Below, piece by piece: positions 1-11,799 of a DNA stretch of 64,000 bases. The notes beneath the pieces are model-generated. The model made no database searches and was not told the origin of the DNA. It saw only the letters and a program-made list of their open reading frames with translations. The position numbers and the translations under genes are program-made. The stretch covers positions 318,526 through 382,525 of the forward strand of contig JXTC01000010.1 of NCBI GenBank assembly GCA_002914845.1. Direction: 5' to 3'. Position 1 is the stretch's first letter. Every line of letters starts with the position of its first letter. Source of the DNA: Trema orientale. Its lineage: Eukaryota; Streptophyta; Magnoliopsida; Rosales; Cannabaceae.

Positions 1-210
1 AAGTTAAAAAAACATTCATAAATCTTTTTTTCTCTTAAGATTTTGTATAATTAGTAGATTCAAATATATTTTTGAGTAGGAATTAAGATTATAGTGAAAA
101 ATATGAAGTTTGAGGGTAATTTTTGAGCTTAGAAAGCTCATTTCAAGTATTCGAAATTGCAGAATATGATGATCTGGATCGAAGAAGGCACCCAGATTTG
201 CTAGACAAGG
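1..210 (+). repeat. left terminal inverted repeat of the MULE (inner part only)
   Basis: This matches the reverse complement of roughly 5025-5230 with scattered mismatches and small indels. Comparison with the right repeat, which reaches 5578, suggests that about 350 bp of the left repeat lie outside the window. Confidence 0.7.
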
Positions 211-283
211 ATGTCAAGTTACTAGACACTCTATCAAGTTGCTAGACAATCTGTCGAGTTGGTAGACACCATGTCGAGCCCTC
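180..283. repeat. palindromic TAGAC motif cluster, left subterminal
   Basis: Several diverged copies of the TAGACACYATGTCGAG type follow directly on the left TIR. The cluster is cut at 283 by the solo LTR and resumes at 1936, which shows that the motif array predates that insertion. Confidence 0.7.
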
Positions 284-1935
284 TGATAACTCTATGAAAA
301 TAGAGTTAATTGTGCCTTTTATTTATTAAAAATGTGTGTCCTAGAGTAATTTTAATTTAGATTTTTTGTAATTTAAGTTGTTTTATTTTATTTTGGTTTA
401 GATTTAGTTTTGTTTAATTTTATGTTATTTTTATTAGGATTAGGTATTTTAATTTAATTAGTTTAAGCTAATTTAATTTGAATTAGAATTTTATTAGTCT
501 TAGGCTTTTGATTTAATTTAATTTGATTAGAAGCTTCAGATGCGCGAGTTGAAGAGGAGAAGTCAAGCGCCATTTTTAGCCGTTGGATGAATCTTGGGAC
601 TACCACATGCACGAATGAGATGCACTCGCTGAGATGGAGAGTAAAACGGTTGGGAGGAGACAGCTGGGGCTCACACGGAAAAAGATGGTGTAGGTGTGCT
701 TTGTAGTGTCTAATCATGTGCTTCTCACACTCGTACATCCGGTTGCTTCGTCTAACAAGAAACCACCACATCATCTACTAAAAGTCAGAATTGTTTTCCA
801 CCAATTAAAAACTAAATTCGTGTCGAGCTCACACGTTTTGTGCCGCATGAGATTATTTGCCTAGTACCAGATTTTGAGTAGAAACGTGGGAGAAAGAGAG
901 AGAGAAAAAAAAGAGAGTAGATGAGAAAATGACACATCACAAAACCAATCAGAACACATCATTATAATCCGTGAATAGTTGGGAAACACTCTCTTTTCAA
1001 CTATAAAAAGACTACGGGACAGAGGAAAAATACATAATTCTAGAGAGAGAAACACAGTAGTCCAGAGAGAGAAAGTCTGTGGGAGATAGAGTAGTGGAGT
1101 GGAGCCTCTTAAACCGCGATTTCTCTAGTTTGATTTTATTTTCAGTTTTAGAATTTTATTTTCTTTAGGATGTTTATATTTAATATTTTTGTTTTTCTTA
1201 GTTTAATTATGTTCTAAATTTCTTTTCTAGGGCTACGATGTAGCCTAACTATGAAGCCTTAATATTTTTTTCTCGATTTAGTCCATGAATTATTTTTCCT
1301 AGTTGAGTTTTTAATTCTATTCTTAATACTTCTATTTAATTGGCCACTAAATAGATGATTTGTTAATTATAATGAAACCGGAAGGAGATTTATGTGTCTA
1401 GTTCATTGGATTGAAAACCATAAATTGTATGTGAAATAGGAATATATTTACATGGTTTGTGTAGTCGCTATATGAGTTTCCATGAATCTTAATGAATTCT
1501 TAATTAGTTTAATTCACAAAGGAATATAGTGAATTGGTAATTAAGGGTATTTTTGCTTAAATTCGGGAGAGGATAGTGAATAAATTAGGGAATCTCGACT
1601 ATCAACTAGGGGAATAATTTAGGGCTAAAGAGATAGAGAATTTTTAGAGTGGATTAGTTACGGTGAAATCGGAAACCCTAGGTTTAATTTCATTGATTTA
1701 CATCTTGTGTTATTTTTCGCTTTTAATTTTTGTTCTTGTTTATTTTATTGTTTTTAGTTTATTTTCAATTTTTAATTTAATTTAATTTTTCTTCAGTCGA
1801 TTAATTCAAATAAAATTAGGGTTAGCTAAATTTCGGTACTTAGTAAATCAACAGTCTTCGTGGGACGATACTCATACTCACTACTTTATTACTTGTTTAC
1901 GATACGTACACTTGCGTTCACAAATTTCCACAACA
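284..1935 (+). mobile_element. solo LTR of an Athila/Tat-like (OTA) Ty3/gypsy element
   Basis: This 1652-bp segment begins TGATAACTCTATGA and ends TTTCCACAACA. It is homologous along its length to the 3' LTR at 6687-6994 plus 9879-11212. It is flanked by CCCTC (279-283) and CGCTC (1936-1940), a 5-bp target duplication with one mismatch, and by MULE repeat sequence on both sides. No internal region is attached, so it is a solo LTR left by recombination. It is younger than the MULE that contains it. Confidence 0.8.
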
Positions 1936-2165
1936 CGCTCGACATGCCGTACTTTCTAGACAAGACTTGAAACCATTGTCGAGCAATGTCACAATCAATG
2001 TCGACCTAGTCGCTCGATAACACCTCGACTACACTAGACATCTCTGTCAAGTAGTATATCAATACTATTGAATTAGGCACTCGACCATGCTAGACATATC
2101 TATTTGGCATTCTAGACACACATGTCCGGCATACTAGACTCTATTGACAAGCCACTTTCCCTAAA
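1936..2165. repeat. palindromic TAGAC motif cluster, continued after the solo LTR
   Basis: Diverged copies of TAGACA...TGTCGAG/TCTAG recur roughly every 20-40 bp. They continue the cluster at 180-283, as expected if the solo LTR interrupted one array. Confidence 0.65.
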
Positions 2166-2359
2166 GCACAATTTTTTCTCAATAGTTTTGTCTAGGCAAT
2201 AAAATAAATGCATAGTCATTAAAAATAAATGTATATTTTTTCAAGGACTTGAAAAAAAAATTATGATTGATATTTTTTTTGTTGCGCATATATAGATTTA
2301 CTTATTTATTTTGTATTTTTTTAATCTGTCATCAATGCTCATATTCATATTTTATGATG

Positions 2360-2845
2360 GCATCTGAGAAAAGAATGAAGGTTCTTGGAATTAGAATGAA
2401 AAGAGGTAACGATCAAAATGCATTGTGGTTGAACCAAACATAATTTTAACGAACTGTTAGATGAGATATATAGAGGCACAGAAATTGACCACAACAACTT
2501 TGATGTAGAATTGAGTTATAAGCCAAAAACAATGACATACATTGCTCCAATAACTGTAAAAAATGACAAAGAAGTTTATGGTGTTGATTTGTGTCGACCC
2601 AAATTGCAAATGGTAGATTCGTGCAATAAAATCATCTACCACTAATTTCTTTATTATTTACAAGCATTTAAGTGAACATACTTGTTCTTTGGAAATGTGC
2701 AAGAATCATCACTACAAAGTAACTAGTGCAATAATTGGAGATCATCTGAAAGAAAAAAATCAAGACATGAAAGTAGGTTCAACTCTACATCAAATAGTCA
2801 ATGATTTTTGTATAAAAACTCTATCAAAATCACATCCTCGACAAA
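2360..2845 (+). pseudogene. MULE transposase N-terminal fragment (degraded)
   Basis: Two adjoining stretches resemble the N-terminal region of plant MuDR-type transposases. The frame at 2451-2640 reads ELLDEIYRGTEIDHNNFDVE, then a VKNDKEVYG segment like the 'nD.dv' region. The frame from 2656 reads IYKHLSEHTCSLEMCKNHHY, then KVTSAIIGDHLKEK, which matches the conserved HTCSL...H..(A/V)TS..IG pattern just before the catalytic domain. The two stretches are in different frames with a stop (TAA, 2643-2645) between them. The DDE catalytic domain and SWIM zinc finger are not visible. The fragment therefore cannot encode an active transposase. It identifies the surrounding element as a MULE. The match rests on motif memory, not on a database search. 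Confidence 0.7.
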
Positions 2846-2979
2846 TTGTCCTATTATGTCCTAAGTATTATTGTCTCTTTTATCTTTGTACTAATGTTAG
2901 ACTTGAATTATATTGATATATAATGTGTTCTGTGTATTTCAAATTACATTGAATTGAGTAACATTTACAGGACAGTTCC

Positions 2980-3600
2980 ATCAAGAGGCTAGACGCTATG
3001 TCTAGTAGCTCTACTGAAATTTAAAATGATACTAGACTTCGGTATCGAGAGGCTAGATAACGTGTCTAGCTTGATTGACCGTGTTGTCGAGACACTAGAC
3101 ACCATGCCTTGCTGAGTTTTAAAATTCTACTAGACTTCGAGCTCGAGTGGCTAGACACTATGTCTAGTTTGCTCGACCATTACTTCGAGCTACTAGACAT
3201 CAAGTCTAGCTATTCTACTGAATTTTAAAATTCTACTAGACTTTGGTGTCGAATAGCTAGACAACATGTCTAGTTTGCTCGGCTGTGCCTTCAAGTGGCT
3301 AGACACCATGTCTAGCAGCTCTACTGAATTTTAAAATTCTACTAGACTTCGAAGTCGAGTGGCTAGACACCATATCTAGCTTGCTCAACCGTTCCTTTGA
3401 GTCACTAGACATCATGTCTAGATGCTCTGCTGAATTTTAAAATTCTACTAGACTTCGGTGTCGAGTGGCTAGACGCCATGTCTAGCTTGCTCCACCTTTT
3501 CTTCGAGTCACTAGATACCATGTCTAAAAGCCCTGTTAAATTTTAAAATTCTACTAGACTTCGGTGTCGATCTGGCTAGACACCATGTCTAGCAATAAAA
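2980..3600. repeat. 106-bp tandem repeat array
   Basis: The phrase ACTAGACTTCG recurs at 3031, 3129, 3235, 3341, 3447 and 3553. The spacing is 98 bp once and then 106 bp four times. Each unit holds an AT-rich core (GAATTTTAAAATTC) and two or three palindromes of the CTAGACACCATGTCTAG type. It is a local satellite-like array inside the MULE. Confidence 0.9.
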
Positions 3601-3739
3601 TGACTAAGTTTCTAGTAATATGAATAATGAAGTGACTAAGTTTCTAGTGAATGACATATTTTCGATATTTTAAAAAGTCAAGATAATGAATAACAAAATG
3701 ACTAAGTTTCTAGTAATACGAATAATAAAGTGACTATAT

Positions 3740-5010
3740 TTGGAATGCTAGACATATTGTCTGAAATGCTAGACAACTATGTTGAGCAAAACTCAACTAA
3801 TGTGTCGAGCTACCAGACACCATGTCTAGCTATTTTACAAAACATTATTTTCAATAATATCAAGTGGTTGGACAACTTTTCTTGGATACTACACCCTGCC
3901 TTGGACATTTGACACTATGTTAGTATAATTTTTAATAAAATTTTCTCAAAATCTAGGAAAACCCAGTGAACCTTAATACATCCTCAAATAAGTTCTCCAA
4001 AATACTAACAAAAAACCTAAAAAAACACAATATTCTTATACTTTCTACTATTAATATAAAAAAAACCTCATCCAAACCTAAGTAAAACCATGTGGGTGAA
4101 GATCTTAGTGAATAAAATGAGTAAATATTCTTATAATATTTTACTAGAATTGTGTCATTAATAACCTTACTAGGAAAATCCAATGGGACAAATTAAACCT
4201 TAGTGAATGGAAAAAGAGTACAGTTTATATTTGTCTCCCCCTCCTATCAATATTCATAATTGTTTGAATAATTATTAACTTATCATGAAATATATTTAGA
4301 TTGACACATCTCAAAATGGTTAATAAGCTAAATTAGGGGATAAAAAAGGGTATAATTATGTGATTCGGCACCCTATCTAGAGAGTTAGACATTTGTGTCG
4401 AGCTACCGGATATCACGTCTAGCGATTTTCTAGAATTTAAACCATAAATAACCTATGTGTCCTATTGAACTTACTCCATAATATTGTCAAGTCACTAGAC
4501 AACTAGGTTGAGCTATTCTCCTTAATCTTAGAAGGCTACGAGACATCAATGTTGTCAATAGTGTCGAGTTACTAGATATAATTATGTAGATAATAAAGTA
4601 ATTAATAACATTTATAATAGTAAGGATCAATGAGCTTATTTTCACTATAATAGTGGCTAGGCATTTGTGGATAGCTTGCCATGTGTATAATGGCTAGAAA
4701 ATACTATGGAGTGCTCTAGATGTGGTGTCAAATAACTATTTTATATTCTGAAAAATGGCCAGACAATGGTGTCTAGTCACTCTATCCTACTGTCGAGTCT
4801 TCTAGATAAGGTGTCAAGCATGGTTACGATAGTGTCGAGCACCTATATCAGCAATGGATGAGATATTTCTCGATGTGTGTGTCTAGCATAGTCAAGAAGG
4901 TATAGATCGCTTAGGTTGATAATAGTTGAGACATGGCTCGATAGGCATGTCAAGCATAGTAAAAAATGTACAACTTGTCAAGCACTTGACGGGATATCTA
5001 GCAGCTCGAC
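3740..5010. repeat. dispersed palindromic TAGAC motifs in the right half of the MULE
   Basis: Motif copies are clustered at about 3745-3910, 4375-4580 and 4660-5030, with AT-rich DNA between them (3915-4370). They are more diverged than those in the 106-bp array. No coding potential is seen here. Confidence 0.6.
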
Positions 5011-5019
5011 ACCCATGTT

Positions 5020-5578
5020 TAGAGAATCTGGGCATCGTTTTTGACTCGGATTTGCGTTTTTTACAGTTTTAGCTATAGTTCAGAGCTTTTCAAGCTCAAA
5101 AAATGGCCACAAAGTTCATATTTTTCACTGTAGTTTTAAATCATGCTAGAAAAATATCTTTTAATCTATCAATCAAACAAGAGTTTTAGCAAAGATTTAT
5201 ATATTGATTTGAAACTTAAACGTTGCAATGGGAGGAAACTTAAAGAAGCAAGTATAATGAGGAGGATGATCATGTTCTTCAAGATTAATATACGAAGAAA
5301 TTCGCGAGTTTGGGTGTTTTTATATTTTTGGCCAAGATGAGAAAAAGAAAAAGAAAAAGAAAAAGAAAAAACTTGAAGAAGAAGATGAAGAGGATGAAAA
5401 AAAAGGGGCTAATTATTTTTTTCCTTTAAAATTTAGTTTTTTATTTATTTGAAATGAGGGGCATGTAAGTCATTCCACACCGTTATTTCTTAAAAAGGGT
5501 GTATTCATACCAAAACTTTTGAAAAGGATCTAGTTCCTAAAGTTCACTATGGAGGGGGTCTATTTTAGCAAATTTCCC
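5020..5578 (-). repeat. right terminal inverted repeat of the MULE
   Basis: About 560 bp. The inner part pairs with 1-210; the outer part ends in AAATTTCCC at 5578. It includes an (AAAAAG)n stretch at about 5340-5372. The flanking sequence from 5579 (TTGATTTTG) is the internal region of the older OTA retroelement. Confidence 0.7.
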
Positions 5579-8500
5579 TTGATTTTGCTTAGATTCCTTG
5601 AAAATTTTGAGCACACGAATGGTTGTATTTGATTATTTTGCTTACTTAGAAAAAATTTATGTGAATTAAGTACAATCTTTGAAATCTCATTATTAAACTC
5701 CAAAACCTGTTTGATTATCACTTGAGATGAAATCATAGACTGCATTGTACTAGATACATGATTTAGGTCATCTTTGGATCGTTTGAACTTTTCAAGCCAA
5801 CCCTTAACACTTATATATCCCTAGTTTATCCTGTTGAGCCTAATTATTGATTTTTTCTTTGATATCTATATTTTTAGCCTAGCTTTTAGAAAGTTTCCAA
5901 TATTTTACCTTGTGCCTAATAGCACGTGTGATTTTTGTTGAAAATATTTTTGAGTTACGTGACAATATGGGAGGAAGAGTGGTGTTGAAAAAAGTTTTAT
6001 GAAGGCATATGAAAAAAATGCTATACCCTTGTGAAAAAAGAAAAGTGAAGAGAAGTGAAAAAAAAAAAAAGAAATTTGAAAAATCATAAGTTTGGATGTA
6101 TAGTATGTCAATGAAAAAAATGTGTGGAGCGAAACAAGAAAGTAAAAATAAGTTTGGAAATGTTACTTGGAGTGTTAAAGCGAAAATTCAAGTGAAAAGG
6201 AAAAAAGATTCGAGAACAAGATACATGTGCTTAGGGTAATTTGAGCCATGAAAACAACTTCTATCCTACCTGTTACCATAGCCATACATTACAAGCTTAA
6301 TAAAGTCCTAATAATCTTTGGTGTAGTGTTTGTCTATATTAGTGGAGAGTGGTATGAAAAATAAGCTTATGGAGTTTATAAATTCTATTTAGAGATATTA
6401 CACGTGTTGCTTATTTGCATAAACTAATATGGGTTGCAAGTAATTAAATGTAATTGTTTATTCATACACACACCTAAGGAATCTATAGTGGAATCAAATT
6501 GGCATTTAAATTGAAATTCTAGACCTTTTTATAATGTTCGAAGTTTTTCTTGAGCTTTATATCATGTGAAATCTTAATTTTTGAGAATTGAATTGGGTCG
6601 TGGTTAGGTCATGTTTAGGTATTTAGGATTTTTGTTTAGGTTTTATTTCTTTCTTTTGCTTGAGCAAAAATTCAAGTTTGAGAGTGTAATAACTCTATAA
6701 AAATAGAGTTATTTGTACTTTTTATTCATTAAAAATGTGTGTCCTAGAGTAATTTTAATTTAGATTTTAAGTAATTTAAGTTGTTTTATTTTATTTTGAT
6801 TTAGATTTAGATTTATTTAATTTTATGTTATTTTTTTAGGTTTAGGTATTTCAATTTAATTTTGTTAAGTTAATTTAATTTGAAATAGATGTTTATTAGA
6901 TTTATATTTTTGATTTAATTTAATTTTGATTTGATTCAAACCATCGGATCAAGCTGACGAAGGGTCCGGATTGGCGCGTCGGATCAATTTCATGTGTGGC
7001 GCCCGAGATTCTCACATGCATACTAAGCAAATAATAAACATGTTCTAATTGCATATTAGGCATCTAGAAGTCATTAATACTACTTTCATAATAATATGAT
7101 CATTCAGTATGTTATGTGCATTTACATACATGTTATTACACTAATGATTGTCGAAGTGTTCCTATGCAGTGTAAAGGCTCAATACTCTCAGAAAGAGAGC
7201 TTGGTGTGCTAAAAGAACAAAGAATATAATTATGAAAGTAATACTATGTGCATATGCATTAAGATCATGCTTATTGATAACTTGGTCAAATAGTAGTTTT
7301 TCGGTAAAATATAATTTTCACGCACTGTGGAACCGAATTCACTGTGTATTTAATACGTCAAATAGGCTTAATTCAATGTCTAAGACTCATTTATAGTATT
7401 TTATTTGTCGGTTCCAGGTAAGCACGAGGTGGCATTCACGACACTGATTTGTGTTTTATTGCACAAAGCTAGTTTAGATTCAACTTAATCGTGTAATATT
7501 ATTTTTGTGCATTCTAATTATTAAGTACTAAATACTATGTTTGCATTATTAATTGGAATCTAATTGACTTATTTTTATATTTAATGATTGGTTATGGGAC
7601 TAGGTTATACCAGATTACAATAAGGTTGGTCATATGGGATCATAAGTCAAAGTATGACCAGATTTCACTTTCTAAGCTAGGATTCACCAACTTTGGTTAC
7701 ACTTGGGCGTATAGGAGTGACCAGCAATGTGGTGACTATGCTAATGATGTTTTAGAGTTGGACACATAGAACGTAATGTGCAAAATACCTAAAATACCCC
7801 TTAGAAGTTAAATTATACCTTTTCTTAGCCATTAAGTGTTGATTTTTGACCAAATCTGGTCATTTTCTTTCTCTTTCTCTCCAGCCACGACCTAAACCTC
7901 TCTATTTTTCTTTTTAGACTTCTCTCAACTTCTGTCAACTATTTCCAAGAGTTTTCAAATGGTATAACTCAAATTGGAGCTCTAGAAAGCAAGATAAACC
8001 AAAACTAGTCAAGGTAGCTCTACTAGTTCTTCTTTCTAAGTTTTGTCCTTTAATTTCAATTCTCTACTTATTCCCACTTAAATAATGGTTTCTTCAGGTC
8101 CTTTTAAGTCCGAAATATCTATTTCTAAGTCTTGAAAATCAATTTGGTAGAGATAGAAGGTAAGAAGTCTAGCAAAGACTCAAACTAGTCGAGGTAAGGT
8201 TTAGGTGGGATTTTGAATTAGTTGTGAATTTCTTTTATTTCAGCTCTTAAACCAAAGTTATTATTTGATGAATAATAGTCCTAGGAACCCTTATATATTA
8301 CTGGAATTATAAAATTTAAGTGGAGGATTAAAGTTAGACCTAAAGCCCCAAAGTTTACTATTTATAGAGTTAAGTAATTTCATGTGTAGTAGATTAATTT
8401 TCTATATTAGTAATCTGATTTCTTAAACTTGTAGTGTTTTTTTTATTGATCCTATTATATATTACACTCATTTGGTAGCTGGTTATGATGAGATACAAGT

Positions 8501-11212
8501 ATAAAAATAGTTTTAAACTTGTATAAATCGAAAAAGAGTTCAAGTGCACTTAGGTTGTTCTAAATGATCCTCTTTGATGTGTATATGTGGGAATTAGATT
8601 GTTAATTGTTATTGCAGGTTTAAAACTATGATTTTAATCATGTGGGAATGTTCTAAAAATAAGGAAGGTGCTGTCCGAATGTTTTTAAAATGAAATGGCA
8701 CCATTTAGGAGCAAATGGACTAGTTTTTTATAAAATTATGTTTGGATCATTTTGTGCTAATAAACGAGCATTCATATTTTAATACTTTTGAACAGTTTTT
8801 CAATGCTAGTTATTGACTGCCAAGTGCCTTAAGTAATTTATATGCTTCCGAGTCATTTTAAGATTAAGTTTCCTAATTTGGTGAAAGTTGTTATTTCGGT
8901 CTTGTTCAAGTATCTTAATGCTTTCTTTTTGTAAAATATGCATCTTGAATAATAGTAATTTATGATAGGTGATTAGCACATCAATCTCTAGAAGATATTG
9001 ACTTTTTCCACTATCAATTCCTATTTAGGACACGAGGTAAGTAAAGACTTACAACTGCGTCAGAAGAATTACATGGAAGATGTCATTATGTGAAATTTAC
9101 TTATTCTTGAAAGTTATGAAATGGCATGTGCATGATACATCTTGCATGCAAATTGAGAATTTCATTACAGAGTATTTAAAAGTGAGTATCGTTGTACCAA
9201 TTTTATAAGATAAGTTTTAATTACAATTGCTAGTCTATCGGAGCTGGGTAGATAAGTCTGTTGATGCAGACTCTCCCGTTAAAGCGAGACTTGCGGATCT
9301 TATGATGTGTCTCGTTGAAGCGGGACAATATTAGCATGGTGTGGGATGACTTTGATGAGGAAGGAGTTTTCAAAAACTTCACATGACGGTCGTACCTTAT
9401 TTTTACTCTTGGCCAGAGTTTCCGCCCAATGTTATCACGGCTTATCGACTTATAGGACTAGCAGTGTGCTAAGGGGTCCAACTATAAATATTTTTAAAGG
9501 AAATACATGGACTCAAATGTTTAAGAAAGAAAAGGGTACAATGGAAACTTTACGAGATTTTAAAGCATGTATAAGCATGCATAGTTTTTACTTACTGAGC
9601 TTTAGCTCATNTATGGGCGACATTTTTTTGTGTTGAGATATTTTGGTGCAATGTAAATACTACTGCTGATGGCAAAATAGACTGGTGAAAACTCGTTTTG
9701 TTTGTATATTTTGTAAAGTCACTTTTAGTAAGTAATGCCTCGTAGTTACTTTGTCTAAAAATTTTAGAAAGTTCAAATTTGCCCGCCTTTTTATAAAACT
9801 AAAGATAATGTTTAAGAAAGAATAATACTTCATAGTTTGGCTATATAGGACAATATGATTAAATTAGAGGGTGTTACATCACACGCGGTAGAGAGAGTGG
9901 GAAAACTGGATCAGCAGACATGTGGGGCCCAGGATGATGTCAACAGCTACAAAGTTCTTTTGGGTGTCTGATCTGGTGCTTCTTAGAAATCGTATACTCG
10001 GTCTCTACTCTATTCATGAAGCGCCACGCCAGTCATATAAGTCAAACATTTCTTTTCGTCCAAAGAAAAGCGAGATTCATGCTGAGCTCTTGGTTTCACG
10101 CCGCATATGATTATACACCTATAACTAGATTTTGAACAAGAAACATAGAAGAAAAGGGGAGAGAGAGTGTGTGATATAGATGGAATTGAAAATTGAAACA
10201 TCACATAACCAATCAGAATTTTGTATTGGAATCCTTATACAACTCAAACACTCTCTTTCTTCAGCTATATAAAGACTATGGGACAGAGAGAAAAATACAT
10301 CATTCTAGAGAGAGAACACAGTAGTCCAGAGAGAAAAATTCAGTGGGAGACAGAACAGTGGAGTCGAGCCTATTCAACTACTATTTCTCCAGTTTGATTT
10401 TATTTTCAGTTTTAAAATTTTATTTTCTTTAGGATGTTTACATTTAATATTTTTATTTTTTTAGTTTAATTATGTTATAGATTTCTTTTCTAGGGCTACG
10501 ATGTAGTCTAACTATGAAGCTTTAAATATTTTTCTTTCAATTTAGTCCATGAATTATTTTTCCTAGTTGAGTTTTCAATTCTGTTCTTAATACTTCTAAT
10601 TAATTGGCCACTAAATAGATGATTTGTTAATCATAATGAAACCGGAAGGAGATTTATGTGTCTAGTTCATTGGATTGAAAGCCATAAGTTACATGTGAAA
10701 TAGGAATATATTTAAATAGTTTGTGTAGTCGCTATATGAGTTTCCATAGATTTTAATGAATTCTTAATTAGTTTAATTCACATAGGAATATGATGAATTG
10801 GTAATTAAGGGTATTTTTGCTTGAAATCAGGAGGGAATGGTGAATAAATTAGGGAATCTGGACCATCAACTAGGGGAATAATTTTAAGCTAATGAGATAG
10901 AGAATTTTACATAGATTAGTTATGGTAAAATCAGAAACCCTAGATTAATTTTCATTGATTAAAACCTCATTTAATTTTCATTTTATGCTCTCTTTATTTT
11001 AATTTTTATTCTCGTTATTGCTTTTAGTTTATTTTTTTAGTTTTAATTTAATTTAATTTAAATTTTCTTTAATCATTTAATTCAAATAAAATTAGGGTTA
11101 ACAAAATTTCGATACTTAGTAAATCATTAGTTCTTGTGGGAACGATACTCGACACTTACTATTATATTACTTATTACGATAGCGTGCGCTTGCGTTTACA
11201 AATTTCATAACA
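5579..11212 (+). mobile_element. 3' part of an Athila/Tat-like (OTA) Ty3/gypsy element: internal tail plus 3' LTR
   Basis: 5579-6686 is noncoding 3' internal sequence ending in a polypurine-type tract (TTCAAGTTTGAGAG, 6671-6684). The 3' LTR starts at 6687 (TAATAACTCTATA), is interrupted by another LTR at 6995-9878, and ends at 11212 (TTTCATAACA). Without that insert it is about 1.64 kb and homologous to the solo LTR at 284-1935. No gag-pol remains in the window; the 5' side is cut by the MULE. This is an old, broken copy. Confidence 0.75.
6995..9878 (+). mobile_element. solo LTR of a chromovirus-type Ty3/gypsy element (Tekay/Del-like)
   Basis: The segment begins TGTGGCGCCCGAGATTCTCA and ends GGGTGTTACA, a terminal pair familiar from long LTRs of plant Tekay/Del chromoviruses. 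It lies inside the 3' LTR of the OTA element, whose two parts rejoin across it. Flanks are TCATG (6990-6994) and TCACA (9879-9883), a decayed or imperfect 5-bp duplication. At 2.9 kb and with no internal coding region, a solo LTR is the simplest reading. A single ambiguous base lies at 9611. Confidence 0.6.
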
Positions 11213-11564
11213 CCAACTATATATATATATATATTAAGCCTGAAGCAGAGAGAAAGTGAAAAAAATGTGATAGCATATTCTATTTTAAAATTTTTAGAAA
11301 ATTTCTAATTTAACTCTTATTTTTTCATATTTTGATTGGTCATTATTTTTCTATGCTATGACTAAGTCGTAATATATATATATGTTATGTAATTTTATAT
11401 TTAATTTAGTATTAATGATAGTTTATATTAAATTCAGTTCATCGAACAAATAATAGAGATAAATAAACTCATTAATGTTGTAATACATTAAATCTATAAG
11501 ACAGGTATGATTATAAGATTCTATTGCTTTTGTTTTTTTTGTCAATAACAATATCTAGATTATG
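11213..11564. other. AT-rich spacer
   Basis: The stretch begins with a short (TA)n run at 11219-11235. I see no gene or recognisable element. Confidence 0.5.
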
Positions 11565-11799
11565 GGCTAGTTTGGTCAAGCTTTTCAAAAAAACTAAAAG
11601 CAATTATTGAATAATTTATGGACCAAAATGTGTTTGGTAAAAACCCAAACAATAAATTAGAGGAGAATTTTTGATAAAAACACGGCCCAAGGCCGAAGTT
11701 GGCCCAAAAAGTAGCTTTTAGATTATGGATTATACGGGAATTTGCTTAAGCCTTTTTATAGAAGTTTTAATATTCCTAAAATAACCCTAACCAATAACT

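Larger units (their letters stand above)
1..5578 (+). mobile_element. Mutator-like DNA transposon (MULE) with long TIRs, left end outside the window
   Basis: Positions 1-210 are an inverted, diverged copy of about 5025-5230. Shared blocks include AGTGAAAAATATGAA near 92, read on the opposite strand near 5130, followed by a TTTGAGCTT...AAAGCTC block. The right end is AAATTTCCC at 5570-5578. Read inward on the minus strand this gives GGGAAATTTGCTAAAATAG, the usual style of plant MULE termini. Between the ends lie a degraded MULE transposase fragment (about 2360-2845) and dense CTAGAC/GTCTAG palindromes. A solo LTR (284-1935) is inserted inside. The left terminus and its 9-bp target duplication lie before position 1, so the duplication could not be checked. 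The transposase has a frame change, so the copy is non-autonomous. The termini and transposase support the MULE call; the exact family is unknown. Confidence 0.75.

Noticed and set aside
2980-3600. Regularly spaced short palindromes that look like a CRISPR array
   Set aside because: The whole 106-bp unit is repeated, 'spacers' are not unique, and the context is a plant transposon.
5905-6111. 68-codon minus-strand open frame
   Set aside because: Phe/Ser-rich translation of an A-rich tail in the OTA internal region; not a gene.
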